DNA of 64,000 nucleotides from an uncultured Clostridia bacterium (GTDB taxonomy: Bacteria; Bacillota; DTU014). The translations under genes and the position numbers were made by a program. Location: contig FIZI01000006.1 in assembly GCA_900016865.1 (NCBI GenBank), positions 163,224 to 227,223 on the forward strand. The letters are read 5' to 3'. Positions 50,655 through 59,450 of the stretch are shown in pieces. The notes beneath the pieces were generated by a model. It ran no database searches. It saw nothing but the letters and a program-made list of their open reading frames with translations, and was not told where the DNA came from. The first letter of the stretch is position 1; every line of letters starts with the position of its first letter.

Positions 50655-52406
50655 GTGCAAAGTACCGCAGAGTGGATTATCACCGAGACAGATGCATCAA
50701 AGGTTAGGCAGCTTCAGACTGCACTGGGACTGTGCGAGCCGGTGGCTAGAGCGCTTGTCAACCGTGGCGTGAGTACGGAGAAGGAGGCTCGGAGGTTCCT
50801 GCAGCCGGACCTGTCGGATCTTCACGATCCTTATCTGTTTCGCGACATGAAGGCAGCTGTCACTAGAATCGTTAGGGCTATCAAACAAGAAGAGCCAATC
50901 GTCATTTACGGCGACTATGATGTTGACGGGATTACGGGCACTGCCATCCTTGTAAAGTTCATCCGTAGACTGGGAGGACGAGTGACTTCTTACATCCCTG
51001 ATCGGCAAGAAGGCTACGGCCTCAATTGCGGGGCGATTCGCTCCCTGGCTGAGCAAGGCTGCAAACTCGTGGTGACTGTTGACTGCGGGATAAGCTCTCA
51101 CGAAGAGATCGCCCTAGGCTACAGTCTTGGAATGGAGTTTGTCATAACAGATCATCACGAACCGCCTCCAGAGCTGCCAAGAGCTGAGGCGATCATCAAT
51201 CCTAAGGTCGCAGGGTCGGGCTACCCGTTTTCTGGGCTTGCCGGCGTAGGTGTAGCGTTCAAAGTCATCGAAGCCATTGTAAGGGTTGCGAGCAAGAAGT
51301 CAGACATATCCTGTTACTTGAACGAGTATCTTGATCTGGCTGCACTGGGGACAGTTGCAGATATGGTTCCGATGGTCGACGAGAACCGGGTCATCGTTCG
51401 GACTGGCCTGCCCTTGATCGGCGAAGGGCGCAGCCACGGACTTGCCGCGCTCCTTAGGGTTGCGGAAATCGAAGGCAAAGAGGTAAGCGTGCGCGATGCA
51501 CTCTTTGGATTGGCGCCTCGGATAAACGCTGCCGGCCGGATGGGCAGCCCATATCTCGCACTCGATCTCTTGTTGTCCACAGACAGACTTGACGCGTGCA
51601 GAAAAGCCCAGGATATGGACAGTCTGAATCAGAGCCGCAGGGGCGTTCAGCAGGAGATACTCGAAGATATCCTCTTGGGTCTACCGTCGCCGGTTGACTA
51701 CGAAGAGGGAATCATTGTGGCTGTTGGGGACGATTGGCATCCCGGGGTAGTGGGGCTGGTTGCCTCTAAGATCACAGAGATGTACTATAGACCCGCAGTC
51801 GTGCTTTCCCGTGAGTGCGGACAGGCCCGCGGTTCTGCGAGGAGCATACCTGGGTTTGACATGTATGATGCGCTGTTTAGGTGCAGAGATTTGCTCAGCG
51901 AATTTGGAGGGCACCAGCAGGCTGCGGGGCTGACGGTCAAGGAAGACAAAATCGATGAGCTAACAGAAAGACTGAAACGCATCGCCAGAGAGACACTTGA
52001 CCTCCGGCTGCTGGTTCGCCAGATTCACGTTGACAGCGTGCTGAGGAGCCCCGACCTAAACATGGATCTCGCAAAGCAAGTACAACGGCTTGAACCGTTT
52101 GGCGAGTCGAATCCGCCTCCGCTCTTCTTGGTGCCCAATATTCCTGTGATCGAGTACAGGACCGTGGGAGCCGATTCACGCCATCTCAAACTTACACTCG
52201 GTACAGCCGACGCACCCGTCGATGTGATCGCGTTTGGCCAAGGCGACCTGGCTATGACTATCCTCAATAACCGCATCGAAACGATTGATGTCGTCGGTGA
52301 GGTTACTGTAAACGAATGGAATGGGCGAGAGCAACTGCAGATAATAGCGTACGACTTCGCTCCTGCCGGGTCGGCAGTTGAGGGTGATTCACATACAGAT
52401 CAGTAG
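50655..52406 (+). CDS. recJ: Single-strand DNA-specific exonuclease RecJ
   Basis: A 583-residue DHH/DHHA1 protein with GDYDVDGITGTAIL (motif I), VTVDCGIS (motif II), FVITDHHEPP (DHH motif), GLAGVGVAFKV and the DHHA1 glycine signature SARSIPGFDMYDALF...FGGHQQAAG. It degrades single-stranded DNA 5' to 3' in recombination and mismatch repair. GTG 50655 gives MQSTAEWIITE. It overlaps rel by 29 bases. An apt gene, which often lies between recJ and rel, is absent. Confidence 0.96.
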   Translation: MQSTAEWIITETDASKVRQLQTALGLCEPVARALVNRGVSTEKEARRFLQPDLSDLHDPYLFRDMKAAVTRIVRAIKQEEPIVIYGDYDVDGITGTAILVKFIRRLGGRVTSYIPDRQEGYGLNCGAIRSLAEQGCKLVVTVDCGISSHEEIALGYSLGMEFVITDHHEPPPELPRAEAIINPKVAGSGYPFSGLAGVGVAFKVIEAIVRVASKKSDISCYLNEYLDLAALGTVADMVPMVDENRVIVRTGLPLIGEGRSHGLAALLRVAEIEGKEVSVRDALFGLAPRINAAGRMGSPYLALDLLLSTDRLDACRKAQDMDSLNQSRRGVQQEILEDILLGLPSPVDYEEGIIVAVGDDWHPGVVGLVASKITEMYYRPAVVLSRECGQARGSARSIPGFDMYDALFRCRDLLSEFGGHQQAAGLTVKEDKIDELTERLKRIARETLDLRLLVRQIHVDSVLRSPDLNMDLAKQVQRLEPFGESNPPPLFLVPNIPVIEYRTVGADSRHLKLTLGTADAPVDVIAFGQGDLAMTILNNRIETIDVVGEVTVNEWNGREQLQIIAYDFAPAGSAVEGDSHTDQ

Positions 52407-54546
52407 TTTAGTGAAGAAGGCAAGAAGATACCTTCCGCCTGACCAAGTCCGGCGCATTGAGGATGCGTGCGAGTTCGCAGTCGCAGCCCACGAGGGCCAG
52501 CTTCGCGACTCGGGTGAGGAGTATATCCAGCACCCGATTGCAGTAGCTGACATTCTCTTGGAGCTCGAAATGGATGCGACCACGGTAGTTGCCGGCCTTC
52601 TTCATGATGTACTCGAAGATACTGATACTACTCGAGAAGAACTTGCAAGCAGGTTCGGCGATAGCGTTGCGGTGCTGGTCGACGGGGTCACGAAACTGAC
52701 GAAGCTGGCTTTCCTCACAAGGCGCGAGCAACAGATCGAAAACTTGAGAAAGATGTTCCTCGCTATGGCCCGCGACGTCAGAGTCATTATCATCAAACTC
52801 GCAGACCGTCTGCACAACATGCGAACTCTTAGGCACCTGCCGGTCGATCGCCAGAGACGGGTTGCCGAGGAGACTTTGGAGATATTTGCTCCACTTGCCA
52901 ACCGATTGGGTATATGGAGGATCAAGTGGGAGCTGGAGGACCTATGCTTGCGCTATCTGCAGCCGCAAGAGTATTACAAGCTGGTTGAAATGGTGGCCAA
53001 GAAGCGCAGCGAGCGTGAAGGCTTTATTGACGAGCTCAAGCGGGTACTGTCTGCGGAATTGGATAGAGCTGGAATAAGCCACGAAGTGCAGGGGCGTCCA
53101 AAGCACTTCTACAGCATCTATCAAAAGATGAAACGGCAGGGCAAGTCCTTTGAAGAGGTCTATGACCTATTGGCAGTCAGAGTGATCGTGCCGGAGGTAA
53201 AGGACTGTTACGAGGCATTGGGTGTTGTTCACACTTTATGGAAGCCTGTGCCCGGCCGTTTTAAGGATTACATCGCCATGCCCAAGTCCAATATGTATCA
53301 ATCGCTCCACACGACTGTGATCGGGCCCCTTGGAGAACCGTTTGAGCTGCAGATTCGCACGAGGGAGATGCACCGAATAGCCGAATACGGAATCGCTGCT
53401 CACTGGCAATACAAGGAATCTGGTGATAGCACCGTCAATCCCGATGAGAGGATCTCTTGGCTGAGACAGCTCCTCGAGTGGCAAAGAGAGACACATGACG
53501 CTCAGGAGTACATGGACAACCTGCGGATCGACCTCTTCGACGATGAGGTCTTCGTGTTTACTCCCAAAGGGGATGTGAAAAACCTGCCTAAAGGGTCTAC
53601 TCCTGTAGACTTCGCGTACGCGGTCCACAGTGAAGTTGGCCACAAGTGCACTGGCGCCAAGGTCAACGGCAGGATCGTGCCTCTCGACTACAAGCTAAAG
53701 AACGGGGATATTGTAGAGATACTGACCAGCAAGACCATTGGCGGCCCAAGCCGTGACTGGCTCGCGTTTGTAAAGACCTCCAAAGCCCGAAACCGTATCA
53801 GGCAGTGGGTCAAAGAGGAACAGAAAGAGGAGAGCATACTGAAAGGCCGCGAGCTCCTTGAGCGTGAACTGCGCAAGCGCGGGTTAGAGGTCCATGAGTT
53901 TTTGCGGGATGAGAAGCTTAAGGAGGCAGCAGAGCGGTTTGGATTCGTCGAACCGGTTGACTTGCTTGCATCAATCGGATATGGGAAGCTTTCGGCACAG
54001 CAGGTCATAACAAAGCTGGTGCCCCCTGAGGCTGAAGAGCCTGCTCCTGCTGCACAGCAGCCTCTCGTTTCCGGCGAGAGTTACAGGGCGCGCAGAGCTG
54101 AGGGAATCCTGGTCAAGGGAGTGACCAACCTGGCGGTCCGCCTGTCCAGGTGCTGCAACCCTGTGCCGGGCGATGAGATCGTCGGTTATATCACCAGAGG
54201 CCGCGGCGTTTCAATACACAGGCGGGATTGCCCAAATGTCGGATTTTTGTCCGAGGAGCCGGAGCGCGCGATTGAGGTTGAGTGGGATTTCACAAGAACC
54301 AACAGCGCCTATCCGGTCGAACTCCAGATCGAGGCAGTAGACAAGCCGGCCTTGCTCACCGACATCTTGATAGCGATTTCAAACGCCAAGACGACAGTTA
54401 CCGCAGTCAATGCGAGGACCCAGAAAAGCGGATCTGCGTTCATTGATATTGTGGTGAATATTCGAGACGTTGATCACATGCGTGAAGTCATCAGGCGAAT
54501 TAACCAGGTTGAGGGTATAGTCGGAGTCCGGAGGGCTGTCCCGTAA
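52378..54546 (+). CDS. relA: Bifunctional (p)ppGpp synthetase/hydrolase Rel
   Basis: A protein of about 722 residues. The HD hydrolase domain retains EEYIQHPIAVADIL and GLLHDVLEDT, so it should be active. The synthetase domain has GRPKHFYSIYQKM and EVYDLLAVRVIV. A TGS domain (VFVFTPKGDVKNLPKGSTPVDFAYAVHSEVGH), helical and zinc-finger-like CCNP region and a C-terminal ACT domain follow. It makes and removes the stringent alarmone in response to uncharged tRNA. The start is uncertain: TTG 52378, GTG 52384 or GTG 52411; the first two lie inside recJ. Confidence 0.96.
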   Translation: MRVIHIQISSLVKKARRYLPPDQVRRIEDACEFAVAAHEGQLRDSGEEYIQHPIAVADILLELEMDATTVVAGLLHDVLEDTDTTREELASRFGDSVAVLVDGVTKLTKLAFLTRREQQIENLRKMFLAMARDVRVIIIKLADRLHNMRTLRHLPVDRQRRVAEETLEIFAPLANRLGIWRIKWELEDLCLRYLQPQEYYKLVEMVAKKRSEREGFIDELKRVLSAELDRAGISHEVQGRPKHFYSIYQKMKRQGKSFEEVYDLLAVRVIVPEVKDCYEALGVVHTLWKPVPGRFKDYIAMPKSNMYQSLHTTVIGPLGEPFELQIRTREMHRIAEYGIAAHWQYKESGDSTVNPDERISWLRQLLEWQRETHDAQEYMDNLRIDLFDDEVFVFTPKGDVKNLPKGSTPVDFAYAVHSEVGHKCTGAKVNGRIVPLDYKLKNGDIVEILTSKTIGGPSRDWLAFVKTSKARNRIRQWVKEEQKEESILKGRELLERELRKRGLEVHEFLRDEKLKEAAERFGFVEPVDLLASIGYGKLSAQQVITKLVPPEAEEPAPAAQQPLVSGESYRARRAEGILVKGVTNLAVRLSRCCNPVPGDEIVGYITRGRGVSIHRRDCPNVGFLSEEPERAIEVEWDFTRTNSAYPVELQIEAVDKPALLTDILIAISNAKTTVTAVNARTQKSGSAFIDIVVNIRDVDHMREVIRRINQVEGIVGVRRAVP

Positions 54547-54594
54547 CAGCCCGTCATCGCGGTCTCTGCGGCCTTCATGAGGGGGTCTAAATAC

Positions 54595-55044
54595 ATGAGA
54601 GCAATCGTGCAGCGTGTGTCGGAGGCCCGCGTCGAGGTCGACCGCCAGGTCGTCGGCAGCATTGGGCGCGGGTTTCTTGTGCTCCTCGGAGTCGGCCAAG
54701 GCGATTCCGAGGAGGATCTACAGTATATGGTCGATAAAATCCTAAACCTCAGGGTCTTTGAAGACGACGAGGGAAAGATGAATCTATCGCTTCTTGATGT
54801 AGAAGGCGAGATGTTGGTCGTGTCCCAGTTCACCCTATACGGTGACTGCAGAAAGGGCAGGCGACCGAGCTTCAGCCGTGCAGCGGGCCCTGAGTTGGCT
54901 GAGCCGATGTACAACAGATTCGTCAGCGAGGTCGCAAGGCGTGGAGTGCGCGTGGAAAAGGGCGTATTCGGTGCAATGATGTCTGTGTTCCTCTGCAACG
55001 ACGGGCCGGTTACGTTGATGATCGACAGCGAGCGCTCGTTTTGA
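54595..55044 (+). CDS. dtd: D-aminoacyl-tRNA deacylase
   Basis: A 149-residue DTD with the two active-site signatures [20 protein letters not shown] and [11 protein letters not shown]. It removes D-amino acids and achiral glycine wrongly attached to tRNA. ATG 54595 ([15 protein letters not shown]) follows GAGGGGGT; the frame is open 18 bases further. The rel-dtd-MBL order is conserved in Bacillota. Confidence 0.96.
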   Translation: MRAIVQRVSEARVEVDRQVVGSIGRGFLVLLGVGQGDSEEDLQYMVDKILNLRVFEDDEGKMNLSLLDVEGEMLVVSQFTLYGDCRKGRRPSFSRAAGPELAEPMYNRFVSEVARRGVRVEKGVFGAMMSVFLCNDGPVTLMIDSERSF

Positions 55045-55073
55045 GCTATCGCAGTCTTTTGGGGGAGTGACTC

Positions 55074-55694
55074 ATGATTATCGAGCGCGTGAGTGTCGGC
55101 GAGCTCGAGGCCAACTGCTATATTGTCGCGTGTAAGTCTACTCGCAAGGCCATCGTCATCGATCCCGGTGACGAAGGGCCTAAAATCGCCGACTATATTG
55201 ATGCAAATGGTTACCACTTGGAGGCCTTGGTTGCAACGCACGGCCATTTCGACCATATCGGTGCATGTGCATATCTAAAGGAGCAGTTTCAGGCACAGAT
55301 GGCGATTCATGCCCTTGATGCAGGTATGCTCGTTGATCCCATGAAAAACCTGTCTGGGATGTTTCCCGGGCTCGAACGGGTCGTAGCCCCACCTGCGGAT
55401 GTGATCTTGGATTCGGATGACACTGTGACTGCAGGTAGGCTGTCGTTGAGCGTAGTGCATACGCCGGGCCACACACCGGGCAGCATCTGCTTGGTTGGAC
55501 CGGGGGTCCTGTTCTCTGGCGATACGCTCTTTCGCAACGGCGTTGGAAGGACGGATTTTCCGGGGGGCGATCCAGACATGTTGAGTGAGTCGTTGAGCCG
55601 TCTCGTATTCGCCCTGGACGATGACGTTCGCATCTACCCTGGACATGGCCCGGACACGACTGTAGGCCGAGAGCGAACCCGCGGTTTAGTGTGA
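55074..55694 (+). CDS. Metallo-beta-lactamase fold hydrolase (glyoxalase II-like)
   Basis: A 206-residue single-domain enzyme with IDPGDEG, ATHGHFDHIGA (zinc ligands), VVHTPGHTPGSIC, FSGDTLFRNGVGRTD and YPGHGPDTT. It resembles YqgX-type hydroxyacylglutathione hydrolase homologues. Substrate is unknown; bacillithiol or other thioesters are possible, but nothing in the sequence decides. ATG 55074 follows GGGGGAGTGA. Confidence 0.9.
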   Translation: MIIERVSVGELEANCYIVACKSTRKAIVIDPGDEGPKIADYIDANGYHLEALVATHGHFDHIGACAYLKEQFQAQMAIHALDAGMLVDPMKNLSGMFPGLERVVAPPADVILDSDDTVTAGRLSLSVVHTPGHTPGSICLVGPGVLFSGDTLFRNGVGRTDFPGGDPDMLSESLSRLVFALDDDVRIYPGHGPDTTVGRERTRGLV

Positions 55695-55705
55695 ATTTGA
55701 GTTCG

Positions 55706-55734
55706 TTGACAGCCTTGGGGAAGTCCTATACAAT
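55706..55734 (+). promoter_or_regulatory. Promoter of the SurA/TPR gene and hisS
   Basis: TTGACA (55706-55711), 17 bases, TACAAT (55729-55734). It gives a leader of about 85 bases before ATG 55826. Confidence 0.7.
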
Positions 55735-55825
55735 AGCGTTGCATGCTCGGGTTTATCTCCGGTTTTGACTGCCTTGAGTCTGTTGTTTTGGCTGTCCTGG
55801 GCCTATTGTTAAGGAGGTTGGCTTG

Positions 55826-57058
55826 ATGTTCATCCGCAAGACAAGTGACCGCTTCAAGAAAGCGGTAGTCTGGATTGTGGCAGCAGCGTTTGTGCTGTCT
55901 ACTGGTATCATAGGTATCTACGCACTAGTCGATCGTCGATCCGGAGGCGTTCCCTCGGCTATGGCTTCGGATATAGCCAGTGTAAATGGCCGAGGTATAG
56001 ACTATTGGTCTTTTATTGAGAACTTCTACGCCGTTTACCAGCAATATCCGTACTTCAGCCCGGGTGAGTCGCAGTACTGGTTGAGGTCCTATGTTCTGGA
56101 TCAGATGATAGCGCGGGAGCTTCTAAGAGCTGAAGCTGAGAGGTCCTCCATCAAGGTGGACGAGGCAGTAGTGAATGAGACGATAGATGGGTACAAAGCC
56201 TTGTTTTCAGACTCTGATGAGTTCCGCGATTATTTGATGAGCAGAGGCATGACCGAAGCGGACCTTCGCAGGTCTGTACGTTCGAGTTTGATGATTGAGG
56301 CATATGTGGAGAAGCTGCAGGAGCAAGCGGTGGTGACCGAAGAGGAGATCAATGCAGAGTTTGAGGCTCGCTTGACCGAAGATGAGGACCTCGTCTTTGA
56401 CGACGTGAAAGACACTATCGAAGGTGAGCTGCTCGCGAAGAAAAGGGACGAGTTGCTGATCGCTCATATTGAGGAGCTGAGAGCGGCCGCCAAGGTTGAG
56501 ATCTTCGACCCTGTCATCAACGCTATCAACGCCGCCGAATCTGGTGACTTCGAGACTGCAGCGAAGTACTACAACGAAGCTGTAGAAGCCGGAAGCAGCG
56601 ACCCGTATCTGCATCTCGCTTTGGCCCGTGTGCTCGAGAAACTCGAGGATATGGATGGCGCGCTTGCTGCCTATGAGAAAGCTGCCGAGGTCGATGGCGG
56701 TGTGACGGCTGAGGTCCATCTGCAGCTAGGATTGGCTTACAACGAGAGAGGAATGACAGATCTGGCCGTTGAGGCATTCCGAAAGGCCAGTGAGATTGAC
56801 GGCGAGACAGACCCATATCTGCACAGCATTCTCGAGAGTGAGTTCGAGGGGCTAGGCCTAACAGAGGACGCCGAAAGAGAGCGGCAGATCATCGACAAGA
56901 TCTCTGAAGAGACTGCGAAGATGTATGAGGAATGGCTGAAGCAGCTCGAAGAGGCTCAGCAGACAGCTGAGTCGGACGATTCATCAGAAGACGCAGAGGA
57001 AACTGCCGAGCAGAGTGGGGAGCCGTCTTCTGGCAGTGAGCAATCAGAAGAGCAGTAG
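55826..57058 (+). CDS. SurA N-domain/TPR protein lacking the isomerase domain
   Basis: 410 residues. A membrane anchor (about 12-34) is followed by a SurA/PrsA-type N-terminal chaperone domain (ASVNGRGIDYWSFIENFY to EEEINAEFE, about 50-190). Directly after comes a helix, VKDTIEGELLAKKRDELLIAHIEELR, which in parvulins lies behind the PPIase domain; the roughly 90-residue PPIase domain itself is missing. Then come about three TPR repeats (GDFETAAKYYNEAVEAGSSDPYLHLALARVLEK and two more) and a Glu/Ser-rich tail. It is probably an extracytoplasmic holdase or scaffold. ATG 55826 follows AAGGAGGT; TTG 55823 is adjacent. Confidence 0.85.
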   Translation: MFIRKTSDRFKKAVVWIVAAAFVLSTGIIGIYALVDRRSGGVPSAMASDIASVNGRGIDYWSFIENFYAVYQQYPYFSPGESQYWLRSYVLDQMIARELLRAEAERSSIKVDEAVVNETIDGYKALFSDSDEFRDYLMSRGMTEADLRRSVRSSLMIEAYVEKLQEQAVVTEEEINAEFEARLTEDEDLVFDDVKDTIEGELLAKKRDELLIAHIEELRAAAKVEIFDPVINAINAAESGDFETAAKYYNEAVEAGSSDPYLHLALARVLEKLEDMDGALAAYEKAAEVDGGVTAEVHLQLGLAYNERGMTDLAVEAFRKASEIDGETDPYLHSILESEFEGLGLTEDAERERQIIDKISEETAKMYEEWLKQLEEAQQTAESDDSSEDAEETAEQSGEPSSGSEQSEEQ

Positions 57059-57100
57059 GGCCTTGGAGAGGCAGGTACTGTTTCGTCGGAGGATTGATCG

Positions 57101-58378
57101 ATGAGATACTCGGCACCTAGGGGCACGCGTGATATTCTGCCTGGAGAGATCGAGAAATGGCAGCACGTTGAAGGCCGTATTCACCGAATCTGCGAACTCT
57201 ACGGATACAAGGAAATCCGGACTCCGATGTTCGAACAGACTGAGCTGTTTGTCCGTGGAATCGGAGAAGTTACAGATATTGTTGAAAAGGAAATGTACAC
57301 CTTTGCAGACAAGGCCAATCGCAGTATGACGCTGCGGCCTGAGGGCACCGCTCCTGTTGCGCGGGCGTTTATCGAGCACAAGCTCTATGCAGAGGCTCAG
57401 CCCGTGAAGCTCTACTATATCGGGCCGATGTTTCGCTACGAGCGGCCGCAAGCCGGGCGGTACAGGCAGTTCAGCCAGTTCGGCGTTGAGGCTTTTGGCA
57501 GCATGGATCCGATGCTTGATGCTGAAATCATTAGCCTTGCGCATGACTTCTACGTGAGCTTAGGCCTCGATCAGATCAAGGCGAGAATCAACACGATCGG
57601 GTGCCCCGAGTGCCGGCCACGCTACCAAGGGCACATCAAGCAGGTACTGTCCGGGAGGCTGGACCAGCTGTGCAGGAATTGCCAGCAGCGGTATGAACGC
57701 AACCCTATGAGGATCCTGGACTGCAAGAATGAGCGCTGCAGCGGGATCGCATCTGAAGTAGGTTCAATAGATCCGTTTCTTTGCGACGAATGCTCAGAGC
57801 ATTTCGAGGCTGTAAAGACGTCTTTGGACGAGTTGTCTATACCGTATGTGATCGATCCTGCAATAGTGAGGGGCTTTGACTACTACACCAAGACAGTGTT
57901 TGAGTTCGTAGCCGAGGGTATTGGTGCGCAGGACGCGATTGGGGGCGGCGGCCGTTACGACGGCCTCATTGAGTCTTGCGGGGGCCCTGCGACGCCGGGC
58001 GTGGGGTTTGCTGCTGGACTGGACCGCCTGCTCTTGGCTATGGAGGCCAACGGAATCGAGCCAGCTGTCTCAAACAGGCTGGGGTGCTTTGTAGTAGCAC
58101 CGGATAAGGGCTCGAGGATAAGGTCCGCCTGTTTGGTCTCGTCACTCAGAAGGCTGGGCGTGTCTGCAGATATGGACTATGTTGGCCGCAGTATGAGCAG
58201 GCAACTGAAGCATGCAAGCAGGCTTGATGCTCGGTGCGTAGCCATTTTGGGCGAGGACGAGCTGGCTAGAGGTGTGACTCAGGTAAGGGACATGGATCGC
58301 GGCGAGCAGTGGGAGGTGCCGCTTTCTGAGGCGGCAAGTCGCATCGCAGACTTCGTGCGCTCTGTGTCCGGCGAGTAG
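57101..58378 (+). CDS. hisS: Histidyl-tRNA synthetase
   Basis: A 425-residue class II HisRS: RGTRDILPGEIEKW, motif 2 (PVKLYYIGPMFRYERPQAGRYRQFSQFGVE), the histidine signatures RGFDYYTKTVFEF and GGGRYDGL, and a C-terminal anticodon-binding domain. An insert with CPECRPRYQ, LCRNCQQRYERNPMRILDCKNERC and LCDECSEHF holds several cysteines, a known Bacillota HisRS trait. ATG 57101 follows CGGAGGATT. The usual partner aspS is not next to it, and I see no T-box leader in the 42-base gap. Confidence 0.97.
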   Translation: MRYSAPRGTRDILPGEIEKWQHVEGRIHRICELYGYKEIRTPMFEQTELFVRGIGEVTDIVEKEMYTFADKANRSMTLRPEGTAPVARAFIEHKLYAEAQPVKLYYIGPMFRYERPQAGRYRQFSQFGVEAFGSMDPMLDAEIISLAHDFYVSLGLDQIKARINTIGCPECRPRYQGHIKQVLSGRLDQLCRNCQQRYERNPMRILDCKNERCSGIASEVGSIDPFLCDECSEHFEAVKTSLDELSIPYVIDPAIVRGFDYYTKTVFEFVAEGIGAQDAIGGGGRYDGLIESCGGPATPGVGFAAGLDRLLLAMEANGIEPAVSNRLGCFVVAPDKGSRIRSACLVSSLRRLGVSADMDYVGRSMSRQLKHASRLDARCVAILGEDELARGVTQVRDMDRGEQWEVPLSEAASRIADFVRSVSGE

Positions 58379-58408
58379 GTTGATGGCTCCATGGATTTTA
58401 ATGGATGC

Positions 58409-58437
58409 TTGATCGGATCAGAGTAGTGTGCTATAAT
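58409..58437 (+). promoter_or_regulatory. Strong promoter of the 6S RNA candidate
   Basis: TTGATC (58409-58414), 17 bases, perfect TATAAT (58432-58437). It starts 30 bases after hisS and drives a region with no start codon plus ribosome site for more than 200 bases. Confidence 0.8.
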
Positions 58438-58443
58438 GAACCT

Positions 58444-58660
58444 GCTAAACACAACCAATGAGTCGATCGGCCCTACTGTGTACGTGGTCAAACTGACTTA
58501 TAATATTCCAACACAAATAACGTTGGGACCTAACTCTGTCGGTGGCGTGCATGCCTTCTAGCAGAGGACGCACAAAGTCGATGGGAGGGTTCCGCCCTGG
58601 AGGAATCGGGGATACGTTATAGGTCAGTGATAGCGGCATGGTGGGGCTTATTCTGTTGTA
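58444..58660 (+). ncRNA. ssrS: Probable 6S RNA (bsrA/ssrS-like)
   Basis: Two sets of distant complementarity frame a 6S-like rod. The closing stem pairs ACAAC (58451-58455) with GTTGT (58655-58659), and GGCCCTAC (58469-58476) with GTGGGGCT (58641-58648). Next comes an open bulge of 15 and 12 bases. A 12-bp helix then pairs ACTGACTTATAA (58492-58503) with TTATAGGTCAGT (58617-58628), with one G-T. The apical part has ATTCC/GGAAT and a hairpin AGGG/CCCT. 6S RNA binds sigma-A RNA polymerase by mimicking an open promoter. B. subtilis bsrA lies at the same place, ahead of yrvM (tcdA). The exact ends and terminator are not resolved. Confidence 0.68.
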
Positions 58661-58673
58661 CGGAAGTGTTGCT

Positions 58674-59381
58674 ATGGAACACTGGCTAGATCGAACTCGG
58701 CTCGTCCTTGGAGAATCAGCCCTGGAGAAACTATGTGAGAGCTCGGTAGCTGTTGCCGGTTTGGGCGGGGTTGGTTCATGGGCCGCCGAAGCGCTGGCAC
58801 GTGCAGGCATTGGCCGGTTGATCCTCATTGACTCCGACGTAGTTGAGCTGACGAACATCAATAGGCAGTTGATTGCAACCACAAGCACTATAGGCAGGCC
58901 AAAGGTTGAGGTGGCGCGTGAGAGAATCGCAGACATCAATAGTGCATGTGACGTGACAGTACATAACGTGTTCTTGGATTCGGCTGTCATCCAGCAGGTC
59001 ATTCCCAAGCAAGTGCATTTCGTGGTGGATGCCATCGACTCAGTCTCCTCCAAAGTCAGCCTTGCAGCCTACTGTGTTTCGCATAGCATTGGAATAATCT
59101 CGTGCATGGGGGCAGGCAATAGGCTTGACCCTCTTCGCTTCAAGATCGCCGACGTCTCAGAGACCAAAGTGTGCCCGCTGGCGCGAGCATATAGGCAAGA
59201 ACTCCGCAAGCTGGGGATCAATACTGGTGTCACAGTAGTGTTTTCCGATGAGAAACCGGTAAAGACCGGAGTTAGGATCCCTGGGAGTGTTTCCTTTGTC
59301 CCTCCGGTTGCAGGACTTATAATGGCTGGTTGGGTCGTCAAGGAGTTGATCGGCGACTGCTGCTCCTCATCGGAGGATTGA
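58674..59381 (+). CDS. tcdA: tRNA threonylcarbamoyladenosine dehydratase TcdA
   Basis: A 235-residue E1-like ThiF-family protein with the ATP-binding GLGGVGSWAAEALARAGIG, LIDSDVVELTNINRQ and CYVDAIDS-like VVDAIDSVSSK. The E1-type adenylation fold activates the t6A carboxylate and cyclises it to ct6A in ANN-reading tRNAs. ATG 58674 (MEHWLDRTRLVLGESAL) is chosen over GTG 58638, which would start inside the 6S RNA closing stem. The B. subtilis homologue is yrvM, with the same neighbours. Confidence 0.94.
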   Translation: MEHWLDRTRLVLGESALEKLCESSVAVAGLGGVGSWAAEALARAGIGRLILIDSDVVELTNINRQLIATTSTIGRPKVEVARERIADINSACDVTVHNVFLDSAVIQQVIPKQVHFVVDAIDSVSSKVSLAAYCVSHSIGIISCMGAGNRLDPLRFKIADVSETKVCPLARAYRQELRKLGINTGVTVVFSDEKPVKTGVRIPGSVSFVPPVAGLIMAGWVVKELIGDCCSSSED

Positions 59382-59450
59382 GGCCGGGATCTTGCGGCTT
59401 TGTCGACCGTTTGCCTATAGATTGAGTAGGATGATGCAGGGGGGATTTAG

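Noticed and set aside
57059-57100. T-box riboswitch before hisS
   Set aside because: The gap is only 42 bases and holds just a ribosome site; no T-box sequence.
58441-58673. A coding start for tcdA at GTG 58638
   Set aside because: It has no ribosome site and would lie in the 6S RNA closing stem; ATG 58674 matches the family start.
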